Source: Micromonospora sp. NBC_00421 (lineage in GTDB: Bacteria; Actinomycetota; Actinomycetes; Mycobacteriales; Micromonosporaceae). Taken from it: DNA of 64,000 nucleotides. Below the pieces are notes generated by a model. The model did no database searches. It was not told the origin of the DNA and saw only the letters and a list, made by a program, of their open reading frames with translations. This document shows positions 49,588 to 63,724 of the stretch, in pieces. The position numbers and the translations under genes were made by a program. Every line of letters starts with the position of its first letter. The first letter of the stretch is position 1. The stretch covers positions 6,065,001-6,129,000 of the forward strand of contig NZ_CP107929.1 in NCBI RefSeq assembly GCF_036017915.1, given 5' to 3'.

Positions 49588-51264
49588 ATGCAGGCGAGAA
49601 GGCTAAGGACGGCCGTGAGCCTCGTGGCCGTTGCAGCCCTGGCGGTCGGCGCGGCCGGCTGTGCGGAGAGTGACCGCGGCGATGACAACAGTGGCGAGGC
49701 CAAGACGGGCGGCACCTTCATCTTCGCCGGTGCCGGTGACCCGAAGAACTTCGACCCGATCTTCAACGACGACGGTGAGTCGTTCCGGCCGGTCCGGCAG
49801 ATGTACGACACGCTGGTCCAGCACAAGCCGGGCACGGCCGACCTGGTGGGTGGGCTCGCCGAGAGCTGGGAGCACGACCCCGAGGGCAAGGTCTGGACCT
49901 TCAAGCTGCGCCAGGGCGTGAAGTTCCACGACGGCACCCCCTTCAACTCCGCCGCGGTCTGCTACAACTTCGACCGCTGGTACAACATGAAGGGCGCCGC
50001 CGCCCAGTCGCAGATGATCTACTACCAGGACGTCTTCGGCGGGTTCGCCAAGAACGAGGCCGAGGGTGCCGGCCAGGCGCTCTACAACAAGTGCGAGGCC
50101 AAGGACGACAGCACCGCCGTCGTCACCCTCAACCAGTACAAGGGTGCGTTCCCCGGCGCGTTCGCGCTGACCGCGCTCTCGATCGCCAGCCCGGACGCCC
50201 TCAAGAAGGGCGACGCCGACACGGTCAAGCAGAACGGCGACTCCTTCGAGTACAGCTCGTTCGCGACCACCACCCCGGTCGGCACCGGCCCGTTCACCTT
50301 CGGTGGCTGGGACAAGGCCAAGAACGAGATCACCCTGAACCGGAACCCCGACTACTGGGGCGAGAAGGCCAAGGTCGACAAGGTCATCATCAAGGTGATC
50401 AAGGACGAGAACACCCGTAAGCAGGAGCTGCGGGCCGGCACCGTCCAGGGCATCGACTTCCCGGCCCCGGCCGACCGCAAGGCGCTCTCCGGTGAGGGCT
50501 TCCAGGTCCTCGACCGCCCGGCGTTCAACATCCTCTACCTGGGCATCAACCAGAAGAACCCGAAGCTGAAGGACCTGCGGGTACGGCAGGCCATCGCCTA
50601 CGCCCTCAACCGTGAGCAGCTCGTCCAGACCAAGGGCCCGGGCGGCACCAAGGTCGCCGACGAGTTCATGCCGGACACCGTGCTCGGCTACGCCCCGGAC
50701 GTGCAGAAGTACGAGCACAACCCGGAGAAGGCCAAGCAGCTGCTCAAGGATGCAGGTGCCGAGGGGCTGACCCTCAACTTCTACTACCCGCCGGACGTCT
50801 CCCGGCCGTACATGCCGAACCCGCAGGAGATCTTCACCGTCCTCGCCAACGACCTGCAGGCCGTCGGCATCAAGGTCACCGGCAAGCCGCGTCCGTGGAA
50901 CGGCGGCTTCAAGGACGACGTGCAGCAGTTCGGCAAGCAGGACCTGCACATCCTCGGCTGGACCGGTGACTACAACGACCCGGGCAACTTCGTCGGCACC
51001 TTCTTCGGCCGGGGCAAGGTCGAGTTCGGCGACCAGGCGATGACCGAGATGTTCGCGGCCATCACCAAGGCCGACGGCACCGTCGACGAGGCGGGCAAGA
51101 AGGCGGCCTGGGAGCAGGTCAACCGGGACATCGCCGCCAAGTGGCTGCCGGCCGTGCCGGTCTGGCACGCCCCGCCGGCCATCGTCGTCACCAAGGACGT
51201 GCAGGGGATGATCGCCAGCCCGTTGACCGACGAGCGGTTCAACACGGTCAGCGTCAACAAGTGA
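49588..51264 (+). CDS. ABC transporter substrate-binding lipoprotein (SBP_bac_5)
   Basis: 558 aa. Lipobox AAGC with Cys25 ends a type II signal peptide. The mature protein has the peptide/nickel SBP fold: GGTFIFAGAGDPKNFDP, LAESWEHDPEGKVWTFKLRQGVKFHDGTPF and the VRQAIAYALNREQLV segment are family signatures. It captures peptides or similar solutes outside the membrane. First gene of a five-gene operon; ATG after AGAGGTGAGAG. A hairpin at 51291 separates it from the permeases and would raise its relative level. Confidence 0.93.
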   Translation: MQARRLRTAVSLVAVAALAVGAAGCAESDRGDDNSGEAKTGGTFIFAGAGDPKNFDPIFNDDGESFRPVRQMYDTLVQHKPGTADLVGGLAESWEHDPEGKVWTFKLRQGVKFHDGTPFNSAAVCYNFDRWYNMKGAAAQSQMIYYQDVFGGFAKNEAEGAGQALYNKCEAKDDSTAVVTLNQYKGAFPGAFALTALSIASPDALKKGDADTVKQNGDSFEYSSFATTTPVGTGPFTFGGWDKAKNEITLNRNPDYWGEKAKVDKVIIKVIKDENTRKQELRAGTVQGIDFPAPADRKALSGEGFQVLDRPAFNILYLGINQKNPKLKDLRVRQAIAYALNREQLVQTKGPGGTKVADEFMPDTVLGYAPDVQKYEHNPEKAKQLLKDAGAEGLTLNFYYPPDVSRPYMPNPQEIFTVLANDLQAVGIKVTGKPRPWNGGFKDDVQQFGKQDLHILGWTGDYNDPGNFVGTFFGRGKVEFGDQAMTEMFAAITKADGTVDEAGKKAAWEQVNRDIAAKWLPAVPVWHAPPAIVVTKDVQGMIASPLTDERFNTVSVNK

Positions 51265-51290
51265 CGTCAGTCGGCTGACGCCGTAGGCGT

Positions 51291-51333
51291 GCATCGGCCC
51301 GGGTCGGGAGCAAGTGCCGGCCCGGGCCGATGC
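51291..51333 (+). terminator. Intra-operon attenuating hairpin
   Basis: GCATCGGCCCGGG and CCCGGGCCGATGC pair perfectly (13 bp) with a 17-nt loop, between the binding-protein gene and the permease gene. Likely partial terminator. Confidence 0.75.
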
Positions 51334-51363
51334 CGCGAACATCGAGAAACTGGTGTGTGAGAG

Positions 51364-52371
51364 ATGTTGCGAGTCATAGTCCGCCGCCTGCTGCAGCTGG
51401 CGGTGACGCTGATAGCGCTGTCCGCGCTGATCTTCATCTGGTTGCGGAACCTGCCCGGCGGGCCGGTCGAGGCGCTGCTCGGCGAGCGGGCCACCCCGGA
51501 ACGACGGGCACTGCTGATCAAGGCCCTCGGTTACGACCAACCGATCCTCGTGCAGTACGGCAAGTTCATGCAGCGGGTCCTCACCGGTGACCTGGGCAAC
51601 TCGATCCGCACCGGCGACCCGGTCACCGACGTCATCGCCCGCGCCTTCCCGGCCACCATCGAACTGGCCGTCGCCGCCATGATCATCGCGGTCGGCCTGG
51701 GTGTGCCACTGGGCTACCTCGCCGCCCGCTACCGGGGCCGACTCCTCGACAACCTGACCATCGCCGGCACCCTGCTCGGCATCTCGATCCCCATCTTCTT
51801 CCTGGGCTACCTGCTCAAGGACGTACTCACCCAGGACATCCACTGGTTCCCGCCGTCCGGACGGATCAGCACCGGGATGGACAACACCAGCGTGACCGGG
51901 TTCTACGTCCTGGACGGCCTGCTCACCCGGGAGTTCGACGCCAGCGCCGACGCGCTCTGGCACCTGATCCTGCCGGCGATCACGTTGGCCACCATCCCGC
52001 TGGCGGTGATCGTGCGGATCACCCGGGCCAGCGTGCTCGACGTGCTCAACGAGGACTACGTGCGGACCGCCGAGGCGAAGGGCCTGCGGCACCGCACCAT
52101 CCGGGGCCGGCACATCCTGCGCAACGCCCTGTTGCCGGTGGTCACCACCATCGGCCTCCAGACCGGCGCGCTGCTCTCCGGCGCGGTGCTCACCGAGAAG
52201 GTCTACAACTGGGGCGGCCTCGGCACCCTGATCACCGACTCGATCAGCGGTGGCCGGGACTACCCGGTGCTCCAGGCGATCATCCTGCTCGCCGCGCTGG
52301 TCTTCGTGCTGGTCAACCTGCTGGTCGACCTCTCCTACGCCTTCATCGACCCGAGGGTGCGTGTGCGATGA
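51364..52371 (+). CDS. ABC transporter permease, DppB type
   Basis: 335 aa. Six membrane helices; the first at about 9-29 (LLQLAVTLIALSALIFIW). The conserved cytoplasmic EAA loop lies near LNEDYVRTAEAKGLRHRTI, with KVYNWGGLGTL in the periplasmic loop. It forms the membrane pore with the next permease. ATG start 99 nt after the binding-protein gene and a 4-nt overlap with the next gene. Confidence 0.93.
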   Translation: MLRVIVRRLLQLAVTLIALSALIFIWLRNLPGGPVEALLGERATPERRALLIKALGYDQPILVQYGKFMQRVLTGDLGNSIRTGDPVTDVIARAFPATIELAVAAMIIAVGLGVPLGYLAARYRGRLLDNLTIAGTLLGISIPIFFLGYLLKDVLTQDIHWFPPSGRISTGMDNTSVTGFYVLDGLLTREFDASADALWHLILPAITLATIPLAVIVRITRASVLDVLNEDYVRTAEAKGLRHRTIRGRHILRNALLPVVTTIGLQTGALLSGAVLTEKVYNWGGLGTLITDSISGGRDYPVLQAIILLAALVFVLVNLLVDLSYAFIDPRVRVR

Positions 52372-53471
52372 GCGATCCGACGACCCGCCCCGGCGTGGGC
52401 CAACCCCGCAGCGGCGGCAGCCCGGCCGACGGAGCCGGCGACAGTCCGGCAGCCCGGCCCGCCGGCGGCCCGGCCGGCGAGCCCGGCCACCGCCCGACCG
52501 ACCGGCCCGCCGGCAGGAGCGAGCGGAGCATCGGCCGGCTGGGCGACCGGAAGAAGGCCCGGCTGGACGAGTTGGCGCGGGCCACCGCGGACCCGGGCGG
52601 GGTCAGCCTCTACCGGGACGCGCTGCGCCGGTTGCGCCGCAACCCGGTGGCCATCGTCGGCGCCGTCATCGTCGGCTTGTTCGTGCTGGTGGCGCTCTTC
52701 GCCCCGCTGATCGCCCCGCACGATCCGGTGCAGCGTTTCGACGAGCTGACCAGGACCCTGACCGTGGACAGCATTCCCGGCGCCACCGCGGGACATCCGC
52801 TCGGCTCGGACCCGCTCGGCCGGGACTTCCTCTCCCGCATGATCCACGGGAGCCGGCAGACCCTCTTCGTCGGCGTGCTCGCCACCTTGATCGGCCTCAC
52901 CCTGGGTGTGCTGCTCGGTGCGGTCGCCGGGGCCTTCGGCGGCTGGGTCGACGTGGTGCTGATGCGGCTCACCGATGTGATGTTGGCGCTGCCCAGCCTG
53001 CTGCTGGCGATCACCCTGGTCGCGATGGCCAGCCGGTCGAGCCAGTGGACTGTCATCTTCGCGGTGGCGATCGTCAGCGTACCGATCTTCGCCCGACTGC
53101 TGCGCGGCTCGATGCTGGCCCAGCGGGAGAGCGACCACGTCCTCGCCGCGCGGGCGTTGGGCGTCAAGGAACGCAACATCGTGCTGCGGCACATGCTGCC
53201 CAACTCGCTGACCGCGGTGATCGTGCAGGCCACCCTGACCTTCGCGGTGGCGATCCTGGACGCGGCGGCGCTGTCCTTCCTCGGCCTCGGCGATCCGGAC
53301 ATCAACCGGGCCGAGTGGGGGCTGATGCTCGGCGTGGACGGCCAACGCTACTTCGAGGTCCGCCCCGAGTTGGCCTACTACCCGGCGTTGGCGATCATCG
53401 TGGTCGCGCTCGGCTTCACCCTGCTCGGTGAGGCCATGCGCGAGGCGATCGACCCGAAGAACCGGCGGTGA
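52368..53471 (+). CDS. ABC transporter permease, DppC type
   Basis: 367 aa. An unusual 75-aa hydrophilic Gly/Ala/Pro/Arg-rich N-terminus precedes the DppC core: RRLRRNPVAIVGAVIVGLFVLVALFAPLIAPHDP, then HPLGSDPLGRDFLSRMIHGSR, and the EAA loop near ARALGVKERNIVLRHMLPNS (in part). Partner of the DppB-type permease, with a 4-nt ATGA overlap. The N-terminal extension could be disordered. Confidence 0.93.
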   Translation: MSDPTTRPGVGQPRSGGSPADGAGDSPAARPAGGPAGEPGHRPTDRPAGRSERSIGRLGDRKKARLDELARATADPGGVSLYRDALRRLRRNPVAIVGAVIVGLFVLVALFAPLIAPHDPVQRFDELTRTLTVDSIPGATAGHPLGSDPLGRDFLSRMIHGSRQTLFVGVLATLIGLTLGVLLGAVAGAFGGWVDVVLMRLTDVMLALPSLLLAITLVAMASRSSQWTVIFAVAIVSVPIFARLLRGSMLAQRESDHVLAARALGVKERNIVLRHMLPNSLTAVIVQATLTFAVAILDAAALSFLGLGDPDINRAEWGLMLGVDGQRYFEVRPELAYYPALAIIVVALGFTLLGEAMREAIDPKNRR

Positions 53472-53500
53472 CGGCGGTGCGGTGCATCGGTGTGCGGCCC

Positions 53501-53564
53501 GGTCGACCGGCGACGCGGCAGGTCGGTGTGTCCGGTCGACCGGCGACGCGGCAGGTCGGTGTGT
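53501..53564. repeat. 33-bp tandem repeat in the ABC operon
   Basis: Two near-identical 31-bp copies starting CGGTCGACCGGCGACGCGG (53501 and 53534), period 33 bp, in the 214-nt gap between the permease and ATPase genes. No reading frame across them looks real. Confidence 0.85.
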
Positions 53565-53685
53565 GGCCCGGAGAGCCGGCGGTACGGCGGGACGGGGTGG
53601 TCGGCGGCCCCGGGCCGGGTGGGCACCGGGTGGGCCGGCGACCGCAGTCGGGAGCGAACGACCAGCACAGTGAGGAAGTGACCCG

Positions 53686-54672
53686 ATGAGCCTGCTCGAC
53701 GTACGCGATCTGAGCGTGGTGTTCCAGCGCCGGGGCGAGCGGCCGTTCACGGCGGTCGACCAGGTCAGTTTCACCGTGGAGCCGGGGCAGACGGTCGGTC
53801 TGGTCGGTGAGTCCGGCTGTGGCAAGAGCGTGACCAGCCTGGCGATCATGGGACTGCTCCCGAAGCGGGGCAACCGGGTCGCCGGCGAGGTGCTCTTCGA
53901 GGGCACCGACCTGCTCAGGCTCCGCCCGGACGACCTGCGGGACCGGCGCGGCCGGGACATCGGCATGATCTTCCAGGACCCGCTCTCCTCGCTGAACCCG
54001 GTCATCCCGATCGGGGTGCAGGTCGCCGAGGTGCTGGAGCGGCACCGGGGGATGGACCGCCGCAAGGCGCTGCGGGAGGCCCGGGAGTTGCTCGAGGCGG
54101 TCGGCATCCCGGACCCGGACCGTCGGCTGACGGAGTTCCCGCACCAGATCTCCGGCGGCATGCGGCAGCGCGCCCTGATCGCCATCGCGCTGGCCTGCAA
54201 GCCCCGGCTGCTGATCGCGGACGAGCCGACCACCGCGCTGGACGTCACCATCCAGGCGCAGATCCTCACCCTGCTCAAGCAACTGGTCGACGAGACCGGC
54301 ACCGCGCTCATCATGATCACTCACGATCTCGGGGTGGTGGCGGGCCTCTGCGACACGGTCAACGTGCTCTACGGCGGCAAGGTGGTGGAGCGGGCCGCCC
54401 GGCACGAGCTGTTCGCCAGGCCCCGGCACCCGTACACGCACGGGTTGCTCAGCTCGGTGCCCCGGCTCGACTCGGTGCGGGGTGAGCGGCTGCATGCGAT
54501 CCGTGGCTCGGTGGCCGACAACATCCCGTGGGTCGAGGGCTGTGCCTTCGCCCCCCGCTGCGACAACGTGGTGGACGCCTGCCTGGACGGCCCGCCACCG
54601 TTGGAGCCCACCGCCTCCGGCGGCGACCTGCGATGCAACAACCCCGTTTCGGAGGAGGTGGCGGTGCCGTGA
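53686..54672 (+). CDS. ABC transporter ATP-binding protein, DppD type
   Basis: 328 aa. Walker A GESGCGKS at about 42-49, signature [16 protein letters not shown] at about 155-170, Walker [17 protein letters not shown], and the C-terminal oligopeptide-ATPase extension with Cys-rich [17 protein letters not shown]. It energises the transporter. ATG start; the last bases overlap the next gene by 4 nt. Confidence 0.95.
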   Translation: MSLLDVRDLSVVFQRRGERPFTAVDQVSFTVEPGQTVGLVGESGCGKSVTSLAIMGLLPKRGNRVAGEVLFEGTDLLRLRPDDLRDRRGRDIGMIFQDPLSSLNPVIPIGVQVAEVLERHRGMDRRKALREARELLEAVGIPDPDRRLTEFPHQISGGMRQRALIAIALACKPRLLIADEPTTALDVTIQAQILTLLKQLVDETGTALIMITHDLGVVAGLCDTVNVLYGGKVVERAARHELFARPRHPYTHGLLSSVPRLDSVRGERLHAIRGSVADNIPWVEGCAFAPRCDNVVDACLDGPPPLEPTASGGDLRCNNPVSEEVAVP

Positions 54673-55823
54673 CCGAACGGACCGGACCTGAGGACGCCGT
54701 GACCGAGCCGAGAGGAACGGACGACGCCGCGACCGGGCGGGAGCGGCCCCTGATCGAGCTGCGCGACGTCAAGGTGCACTTCCCGATCAAGAGCGGCCTG
54801 CTCTTCGACCGTACCGTCGGCTACGTCTACGCGGTCGACGGTGTCTCGTTGTCGATCAACGCGGGTGAGACGTACGGGCTGGTCGGCGAGTCGGGGTGCG
54901 GCAAGTCGACGCTCGGTCGGGGCCTGCTACGGCTGGTCGAGCCGACCGAAGGCGAGATCGTCTTCGACGGCACCGACGTCCGCGCGCTCAAGGGCGAGTC
55001 GCTGCGCAAGGCCCGCCGCCGGATGCAGATGATCTTCCAGGACCCGCTGTCCAGCCTGGATCCCCGGCAGTCGGTGGAGTCGCTGCTGGTGGAGGGGCTC
55101 AAGGCACACGGGTTGGCCGACGACCGGGAGGCGACCAACAAGCGGCTCCGCGACACCCTGAAGGCGGTCGGCCTGCCGGCCTCGGCGCTGAGCAGGTACC
55201 CGCACGAGTTCTCCGGCGGGCAGCGGCAGCGGATCGGTATCGCCCGCGCGCTGGTGCTCGACCCGGACCTGATCGTCGCCGACGAACCGGTCTCCGCCCT
55301 GGACGTGTCGATCCAGGCCCAGGTGCTCAACCTGCTGGAGGACCTCCAGAACGAGCGCGGGTTGACATATCTGATCATCGCGCACGACCTGGCGGTGGTC
55401 CGGCACATCGCCGACACGGTCGGGGTGATGTACCTGGGCGGGCTGGTGGAGGAGGCGTCCAGCGACGACCTCTACCGGGAGCCGATGCACCCGTACACCA
55501 AGGCGTTGATGTCGGCGGTGCCGGTGCCGGACCCGCTGGTGGAGGACCGGCGGGAGCGGATCCTGCTCGCCGGTGACCTGCCCTCGCCGACCAACCCGCC
55601 GCCCGGCTGCCGGTTCCACACCCGGTGCCCGTGGGCGCAGCCGACCCGCTGCGCCGACGAGCGTCCGGCGCTGCGTGACGTCGTCGGCGGACACCGGGTG
55701 GCCTGCCACTTCGCCGAGGACATCGCCGCCGGGCGGCTCCGCCCGCACGAGGTGGAGCCGGAACTGGTCCGGCCCGACGACGGGGCACCGGGTGACACCG
55801 GTGAGCTGATTCCCACCCAGTGA
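54669..55823 (+). CDS. ABC transporter ATP-binding protein, DppF type
   Basis: 384 aa. Walker [16 protein letters not shown], signature [15 protein letters not shown], Walker [17 protein letters not shown] and the terminal [15 protein letters not shown] segment are DppF features. The GTG at 54669 overlaps the DppD stop (GTGA). A 30-aa acidic N-terminal tail precedes the usual start at [12 protein letters not shown]. With the DppD-type protein it forms the heterodimeric ATPase. Confidence 0.95.
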   Translation: MTERTGPEDAVTEPRGTDDAATGRERPLIELRDVKVHFPIKSGLLFDRTVGYVYAVDGVSLSINAGETYGLVGESGCGKSTLGRGLLRLVEPTEGEIVFDGTDVRALKGESLRKARRRMQMIFQDPLSSLDPRQSVESLLVEGLKAHGLADDREATNKRLRDTLKAVGLPASALSRYPHEFSGGQRQRIGIARALVLDPDLIVADEPVSALDVSIQAQVLNLLEDLQNERGLTYLIIAHDLAVVRHIADTVGVMYLGGLVEEASSDDLYREPMHPYTKALMSAVPVPDPLVEDRRERILLAGDLPSPTNPPPGCRFHTRCPWAQPTRCADERPALRDVVGGHRVACHFAEDIAAGRLRPHEVEPELVRPDDGAPGDTGELIPTQ

Positions 55824-55830
55824 GCAGCTG

Positions 55831-55870
55831 ACGAGGGCCCCTTCCCAAGATCCCGGGAAGGGGCCCTCGT
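55831..55870. terminator. Terminator after the ABC operon
   Basis: Perfect 16-bp arms ACGAGGGCCCCTTCCC and GGGAAGGGGCCCTCGT with an 8-nt loop. Confidence 0.9.
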
Positions 55871-55956
55871 CACGCACTCTGTCGATCGGTCGGCCGTGTG
55901 GCCGCAGCGGCGGTGACCGCCCGGGACCACCCGCCCGGACCGTTGCGGCGGCGGGT

Positions 55957-56448
55957 TCAGCCCTCGGGGCGGTGCAACAGGGCGACCGCCACGGTGTGCA
56001 CGGCGTCCAGGTCGGCCGGGTCGGCCAGCTTGGCGGTTCCGCCGGTCACCGCGTACCACTCGTCGGCGTCCTTGTACTGGACGGTCAGGGTGACCTGGCC
56101 GTCGGCGTACCGGGTCTTCAGGGTCAGCTCACCGGTCACCACACCGACCTCGTCGGTCATCACCCCGCCGGGGCCGGCGACCAGGTCGGAGGTCAGTTCA
56201 CGGGGCGTACCGGTGCCGCCGGCGTCAGCGGTCATCCCCGCGCCGGGCAGCTCGGCCGACGCGGCGGGCCGACCGTCGGCGGTCATCCCGGCGGTGGCCG
56301 CCCCGTCCGCCGGTGCGGCCCTGTCCACCCCGGCGGCCCTGTCCACCCCGGCCCCGTCGGCTGCCGGCCCGCCTGACGCCGACCCGGTCGGGTCGGTCCC
56401 GGCGTCGGTACCGCCCGGATCGGCCGGTGTCAACGCTTGCCCGCCCAT
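55957..56448 (-). CDS. Low-complexity hypothetical protein
   Basis: 163 aa. The first 95 residues are Ala/Gly/Pro/Asp-rich and disordered, with repeated GVDRAA and GMTAD units. The C-terminal 70 residues look folded (ELTLKTRYADGQVTLTVQY, YAVTGGTAKL). No family recognised. Start overlaps the end of the upstream HNH gene by 19 nt, so it is in one operon with it. Confidence 0.6.
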   Translation of the reverse strand: MGGQALTPADPGGTDAGTDPTGSASGGPAADGAGVDRAAGVDRAAPADGAATAGMTADGRPAASAELPGAGMTADAGGTGTPRELTSDLVAGPGGVMTDEVGVVTGELTLKTRYADGQVTLTVQYKDADEWYAVTGGTAKLADPADLDAVHTVAVALLHRPEG

Positions 56449-57089
56449 GTGCAGCCCCCCAACATGTCACTTATGGCGGCCTTCTCGGCGCTGGTCACCG
56501 TCAACCGCCAGTGGTGCTTGACCTCTACCCAGTGTTCCGCGTACGTGCACCAGTAGGCGCGGTTCGGCGGTTTCCACTGCGACGGGTCCTGGTCACCCTT
56601 GGACCGGTTGGAGCTGGCGGAGACCGCGAAGAGCTGCGGCCTGGTCAGGTCGTTTGCGAAGTCACCACGCTTGGCGTCGTCCCACTCGTCGGCGCCGGAG
56701 CGCCACGCGTTGGCCAGCGGCACCATGTGGTCGATGTCCACGTCGGAGGGGTCGGTGAAGGTCCGCCCGTCGTAGACGCTCTCCCACCGCCCGCCGACGA
56801 CGTTGCAGCCGGAGAGACGGATGTCCTTGCCGTCCCGCTGGAGCACGCTGTCCCGGACGTCGCAGTTCTTGCCGGTGTCCCGCCAGTGCGGGAAGCGGTT
56901 CCGGCTGTAGCCCTTCATCGACCCGGCCTCGGCGACGGTCAGCTCCGAGAGTTGTTCACCGACGTTGCCGGAGCTCGCGGGAGGCGCCTCCGGTTCGTCC
57001 ACCGAGACGTCACAACCGCCCACGCCGAGGGCGAGCAGCGCGGCAAGGGCCGCCGCCACCGCCGCGCGGCCTCCTGATCTGGTACGCAC
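56430..57089 (-). CDS. HNH endonuclease family lipoprotein (DUF1524-like)
   Basis: 219 aa. Lipobox VGGC with Cys26. The HNH motif is DIDHMVPLANAWRSG, then RPQLFAVSASSNRSKGDQDP, as in DUF1524/GmrD-like nucleases. The lipoprotein signal suggests extracytoplasmic nuclease activity, perhaps in nutrient uptake or defence. Cys residues (NCDVRDS, LSGCNV, YWCTY, GGCTW) may form disulfides. The GTG at 57089 follows GAGAGGTG; the longer frame to 57206 has a poor N-terminus. Confidence 0.85.
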   Translation of the reverse strand: MRTRSGGRAAVAAALAALLALGVGGCDVSVDEPEAPPASSGNVGEQLSELTVAEAGSMKGYSRNRFPHWRDTGKNCDVRDSVLQRDGKDIRLSGCNVVGGRWESVYDGRTFTDPSDVDIDHMVPLANAWRSGADEWDDAKRGDFANDLTRPQLFAVSASSNRSKGDQDPSQWKPPNRAYWCTYAEHWVEVKHHWRLTVTSAEKAAISDMLGGCTWAGKR

Positions 57090-57196
57090 AGACGACACCT
57101 CTCCAGCTTGCGGGCTTCCGGCGATCCCGCACAGTACCCAAGCACGGTTTCCGCGTTTCGTGGCGTCTCCGGTCGCCGGCGTGCAGATTGGTACCC

Positions 57197-58660
57197 ATGA
57201 CGGCACCGGCTCACGCGCTCCGCATCCGCACCACCGCCGGACGGGGGACGCTGCTCGCCGCGATCCTCGCCTCGGGCATGGTGTTCCTGGACAGCACCGT
57301 GGTCAACGTGGCCCTGCCCCGGCTCGGCGCAGAGCTCGACGCCACCGTCGCCGGTCTGCAGTGGACGGTCAACGGGTACGCCCTGATGCTGGCGGCCTTC
57401 GTCCTGCTCGGCGGGTCGCTGGGGGACCGGTTCGGCCGGCGGCGGATCTTCCTGATCGGGGTGGTGTGGTTCGCGGTCGCCTCGGTGCTGTGCGGGCTCG
57501 CCCAGGACACCAACCAGTTGATCGCTGCGAGGTTCCTCCAGGGCGCGGGTGGGGCCCTGCTCACCCCCGGCTCGCTGTCGGTGCTCCAGGCCAGCTTCCA
57601 CCCGGACGACCGGGGCCGGGCGATCGGCACCTGGTCCGGGCTGTCCGGCGTGTCCACCGCGCTCGGGCCGTTCGTCGGCGGCTGGCTGATCGACGCGCTC
57701 TCCTGGCGGTGGATCTTCTTCATCAACCTGCCGCTCGCGCTCGGCGTGTTGCTGGCGGCGGTGCGCTGGGTGCCGGAGAGCCGGGACGAGAACGTCTCCC
57801 GCAGCGCCGGCCGGCGGTTCGACATCGCCGGGGCGCTGCTCGGCGCGCTGGCCCTGGGTGGGCTCACCTACGCCCTGATCGACGCCCCGGTACGCGGGGT
57901 CGGCTCCTGGTCGGTGCTGCTCGCCGCCGGCGTCGGTGTCCTCGCCGCGGTCTCCTTCGTGCTGCTGGAACGGCACCGGGGCGAGGGGGCGATGCTGCCC
58001 ACCACGATCTTCGGCAGCCGGCTCTTCTCGGTGCTGAACGTCTTCACCGTGCTGGTCTACGCCGCGCTGAGCGGGTTCACCTTCTTCCTCTCCGTCTACC
58101 TGCAGAACGTCGTCGGCTGGTCGGCGCTGCGGACCGGGTTGGCCACCGTGCCGATGACGGTGCTGTTGCTGCTCGGCTCGGCGCGGGCCGGGGCGCTGTC
58201 GGCGCGGATCGGCCCCCGGCTGCTGTTGACCGTCGGCCCGATCGCGGCTGCCGGTGGCCTGTTGCTGCTGCGCCGGGTCGGGCCGGGTGCGTCGTACTGG
58301 TGGGACGTGCTGCCCGGGGTGCTGCTCTTCGGGATCGGGCTGACCCTGGTGGTCGCGCCGTTGACCGCGTCGGTGCTGGCCGCCGTGGCGGACCGGTTCG
58401 CCGGGGTGGCCAGCGGTTTCAACAACGCCGCGTCCCGCACCGGCGGTCTGCTCGCGGTGGCCGCGCTGCCGCTGCTGGTCGGCCTCTCCGGCACCGGCTA
58501 CGAGCAGGCCACCGCCCTCACCGACGCGTTCCGGGGCGCAATGACCTGGTGCGCCGGGCTGTTGCTCGTCGGCGCGCTGCTGGCCGCACTGCTGGTCCAC
58601 CGCCCGCCGTCCCCGGACCGCGCGCCGGGTCGGGCCGGGCGGTCGCCCCGGCGCGCGTAG
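57197..58660 (+). CDS. MFS transporter, DHA2 (EmrB/QacA) family
   Basis: 487 aa, 14 predicted helices. LDSTVVNVALP in helix 1 and GDRFGRRRIFLIG (motif A) between helices 2 and 3 are DHA2 features, with LGPFVGGWLID (motif C). Proton-driven export of drugs or metabolites is expected; the substrate is unknown. The ATG at 57197 has no strong ribosome site; a TTG 9 nt earlier is an alternative. Divergent from the HNH gene. Confidence 0.9.
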   Translation: MTAPAHALRIRTTAGRGTLLAAILASGMVFLDSTVVNVALPRLGAELDATVAGLQWTVNGYALMLAAFVLLGGSLGDRFGRRRIFLIGVVWFAVASVLCGLAQDTNQLIAARFLQGAGGALLTPGSLSVLQASFHPDDRGRAIGTWSGLSGVSTALGPFVGGWLIDALSWRWIFFINLPLALGVLLAAVRWVPESRDENVSRSAGRRFDIAGALLGALALGGLTYALIDAPVRGVGSWSVLLAAGVGVLAAVSFVLLERHRGEGAMLPTTIFGSRLFSVLNVFTVLVYAALSGFTFFLSVYLQNVVGWSALRTGLATVPMTVLLLLGSARAGALSARIGPRLLLTVGPIAAAGGLLLLRRVGPGASYWWDVLPGVLLFGIGLTLVVAPLTASVLAAVADRFAGVASGFNNAASRTGGLLAVAALPLLVGLSGTGYEQATALTDAFRGAMTWCAGLLLVGALLAALLVHRPPSPDRAPGRAGRSPRRA

Positions 58661-58689
58661 TCGAGGACCCGCCCCGGGCCGGCGGTGGG

Positions 58690-58744
58690 CCCGGGGCTCG
58701 TGGTCGTGATCCGGGATCGTCCGGCGACGACCACGAGCCCCGGG
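58690..58744. terminator. Terminator between the MFS gene and leuA
   Basis: Perfect 18-bp arms (CCCGGGGCTCGTGGTCGT and its complement) with a 19-nt loop, between converging genes. Confidence 0.9.
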
Positions 58745-58752
58745 TCGTGCGA

Positions 58753-61300
<2,548 letters not shown>

Positions 61301-61384
61301 GGGTGAAGAATCCTACATGGGTGTTATGACCGATTATTCCCCCTGCTCAAATGTGGTCAAGAGCACCCGTAACGCCCGCTCGGC

Positions 61385-62209
61385 TCAGGACGTTGCCTCG
61401 CTCGGCGAGGCCGACGCCGCCTGCTGCCCCAGCGGCTCGCCGCTCACCACCGGCCCGGCCAGCGGCACCGTGTCGGGGGCCGGGCCGGGCGGACCGGCCA
61501 GGGTCAACGTGCCCAGTGCCGCCCGCACGAAGGTGGGCGTGCCGTCCGGCTGGTAGCAGTAGATGCCCACGTCCAGCGGCGGGTTCAGCGAGGCGGCGGT
61601 GCTCTCCACGGCGTAGCAGCTGCCCGGCACCCCGGGCGGCGCGGCTGCGGCGGAGACCGACAGCGCGGTACGCCGGTCGGTGAGCACCTCCAGCCAGTCG
61701 GTGAACGGGTGCTGCACCCGGGGGTCCAGCTGGCGCGGCACCGTGGCGTCCCGGTCGCCCAGCCGTACGCAGCTCGCCGGGTCGGGACGGCCGGCCGAGG
61801 GCAGGCCGCACTGGAAGAGCCCGTCCGGGGTGGCGGCGAGCGCGACGTCGGCCGTCCCACCGAGGGCACCCCCCGGCACGTCCACCCGCCAACTGCCGTC
61901 GTTCGCGCTGACCACCGTGATGTCGCGGGCCGGTCCGTCGGTGCCGGACAGGGTGTACCGGGCGGTCAGGTGCCGGTCCCGGGCGGCGGCCGCCAACGCG
62001 GCCAGCGCGTCCCGGGCGGTGTCCGCCGGGGCGGGTGCCGGATCGGAGGGCGGCCCGGTCGATGGCGCGGGCGGGTCGTCGGCGGTGCAGCCGGCCAGCA
62101 GCACCAGCGGCGCGAGCAGCACCAGCAGGACCAACCGGGCCGGCGGCGCCGGCCGGAACGGGGCGGGAACGCCGATCGGCCGGCGGGCCGCGCGGGGGTG
62201 GGCATGCAC
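61385..62209 (-). CDS. Lipoprotein of unknown function
   Basis: 274 aa. A Pro/Arg-rich start leads into the signal core ([16 protein letters not shown]) with lipobox Cys41. The mature part has a Pro/Ala linker, then a beta-rich domain with [19 protein letters not shown] and paired Cys (FQCGLP, SCVRL, SCYAV, IYCYQ). Such proteins resemble the LppX/LprAFG or mycobacterial-type carrier lipoproteins only loosely. The GTG at 62209 is the best start; the longer frame is not signal-like. Confidence 0.7.
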   Translation of the reverse strand: MHAHPRAARRPIGVPAPFRPAPPARLVLLVLLAPLVLLAGCTADDPPAPSTGPPSDPAPAPADTARDALAALAAAARDRHLTARYTLSGTDGPARDITVVSANDGSWRVDVPGGALGGTADVALAATPDGLFQCGLPSAGRPDPASCVRLGDRDATVPRQLDPRVQHPFTDWLEVLTDRRTALSVSAAAAPPGVPGSCYAVESTAASLNPPLDVGIYCYQPDGTPTFVRAALGTLTLAGPPGPAPDTVPLAGPVVSGEPLGQQAASASPSEATS

Positions 62210-62454
62210 CGGGTCATTCTGCGCCGGGTGGCCGTCCACCACCGCCCCGCAGAGAACCGGTACCGGGGCCGGCGTGTCGGGTCCGGCACCGCGGGGAATG
62301 CCTGTCCGGATCGGCGACCTGCGCCGGATGGTGGGATCACCTGACCCGCACTCGCGTACCGCCCGATACCCTGGGGTGGTCTGACACGCGCCGCCGGACA
62401 TCAGCCGGCGGCGTCGGCACGCTCAGGGTCGTCGCTGGGAGGGAGTGCGCCGTC

Positions 62455-63720
<1,266 letters not shown>

Positions 63721-63724
63721 CCCG

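Noticed and set aside
49603..52113. An 836-codon minus-strand frame opposite the ABC binding protein and permease
   Set aside because: Antisense to genes with clear family signatures; no ribosome site and shadow-like composition.
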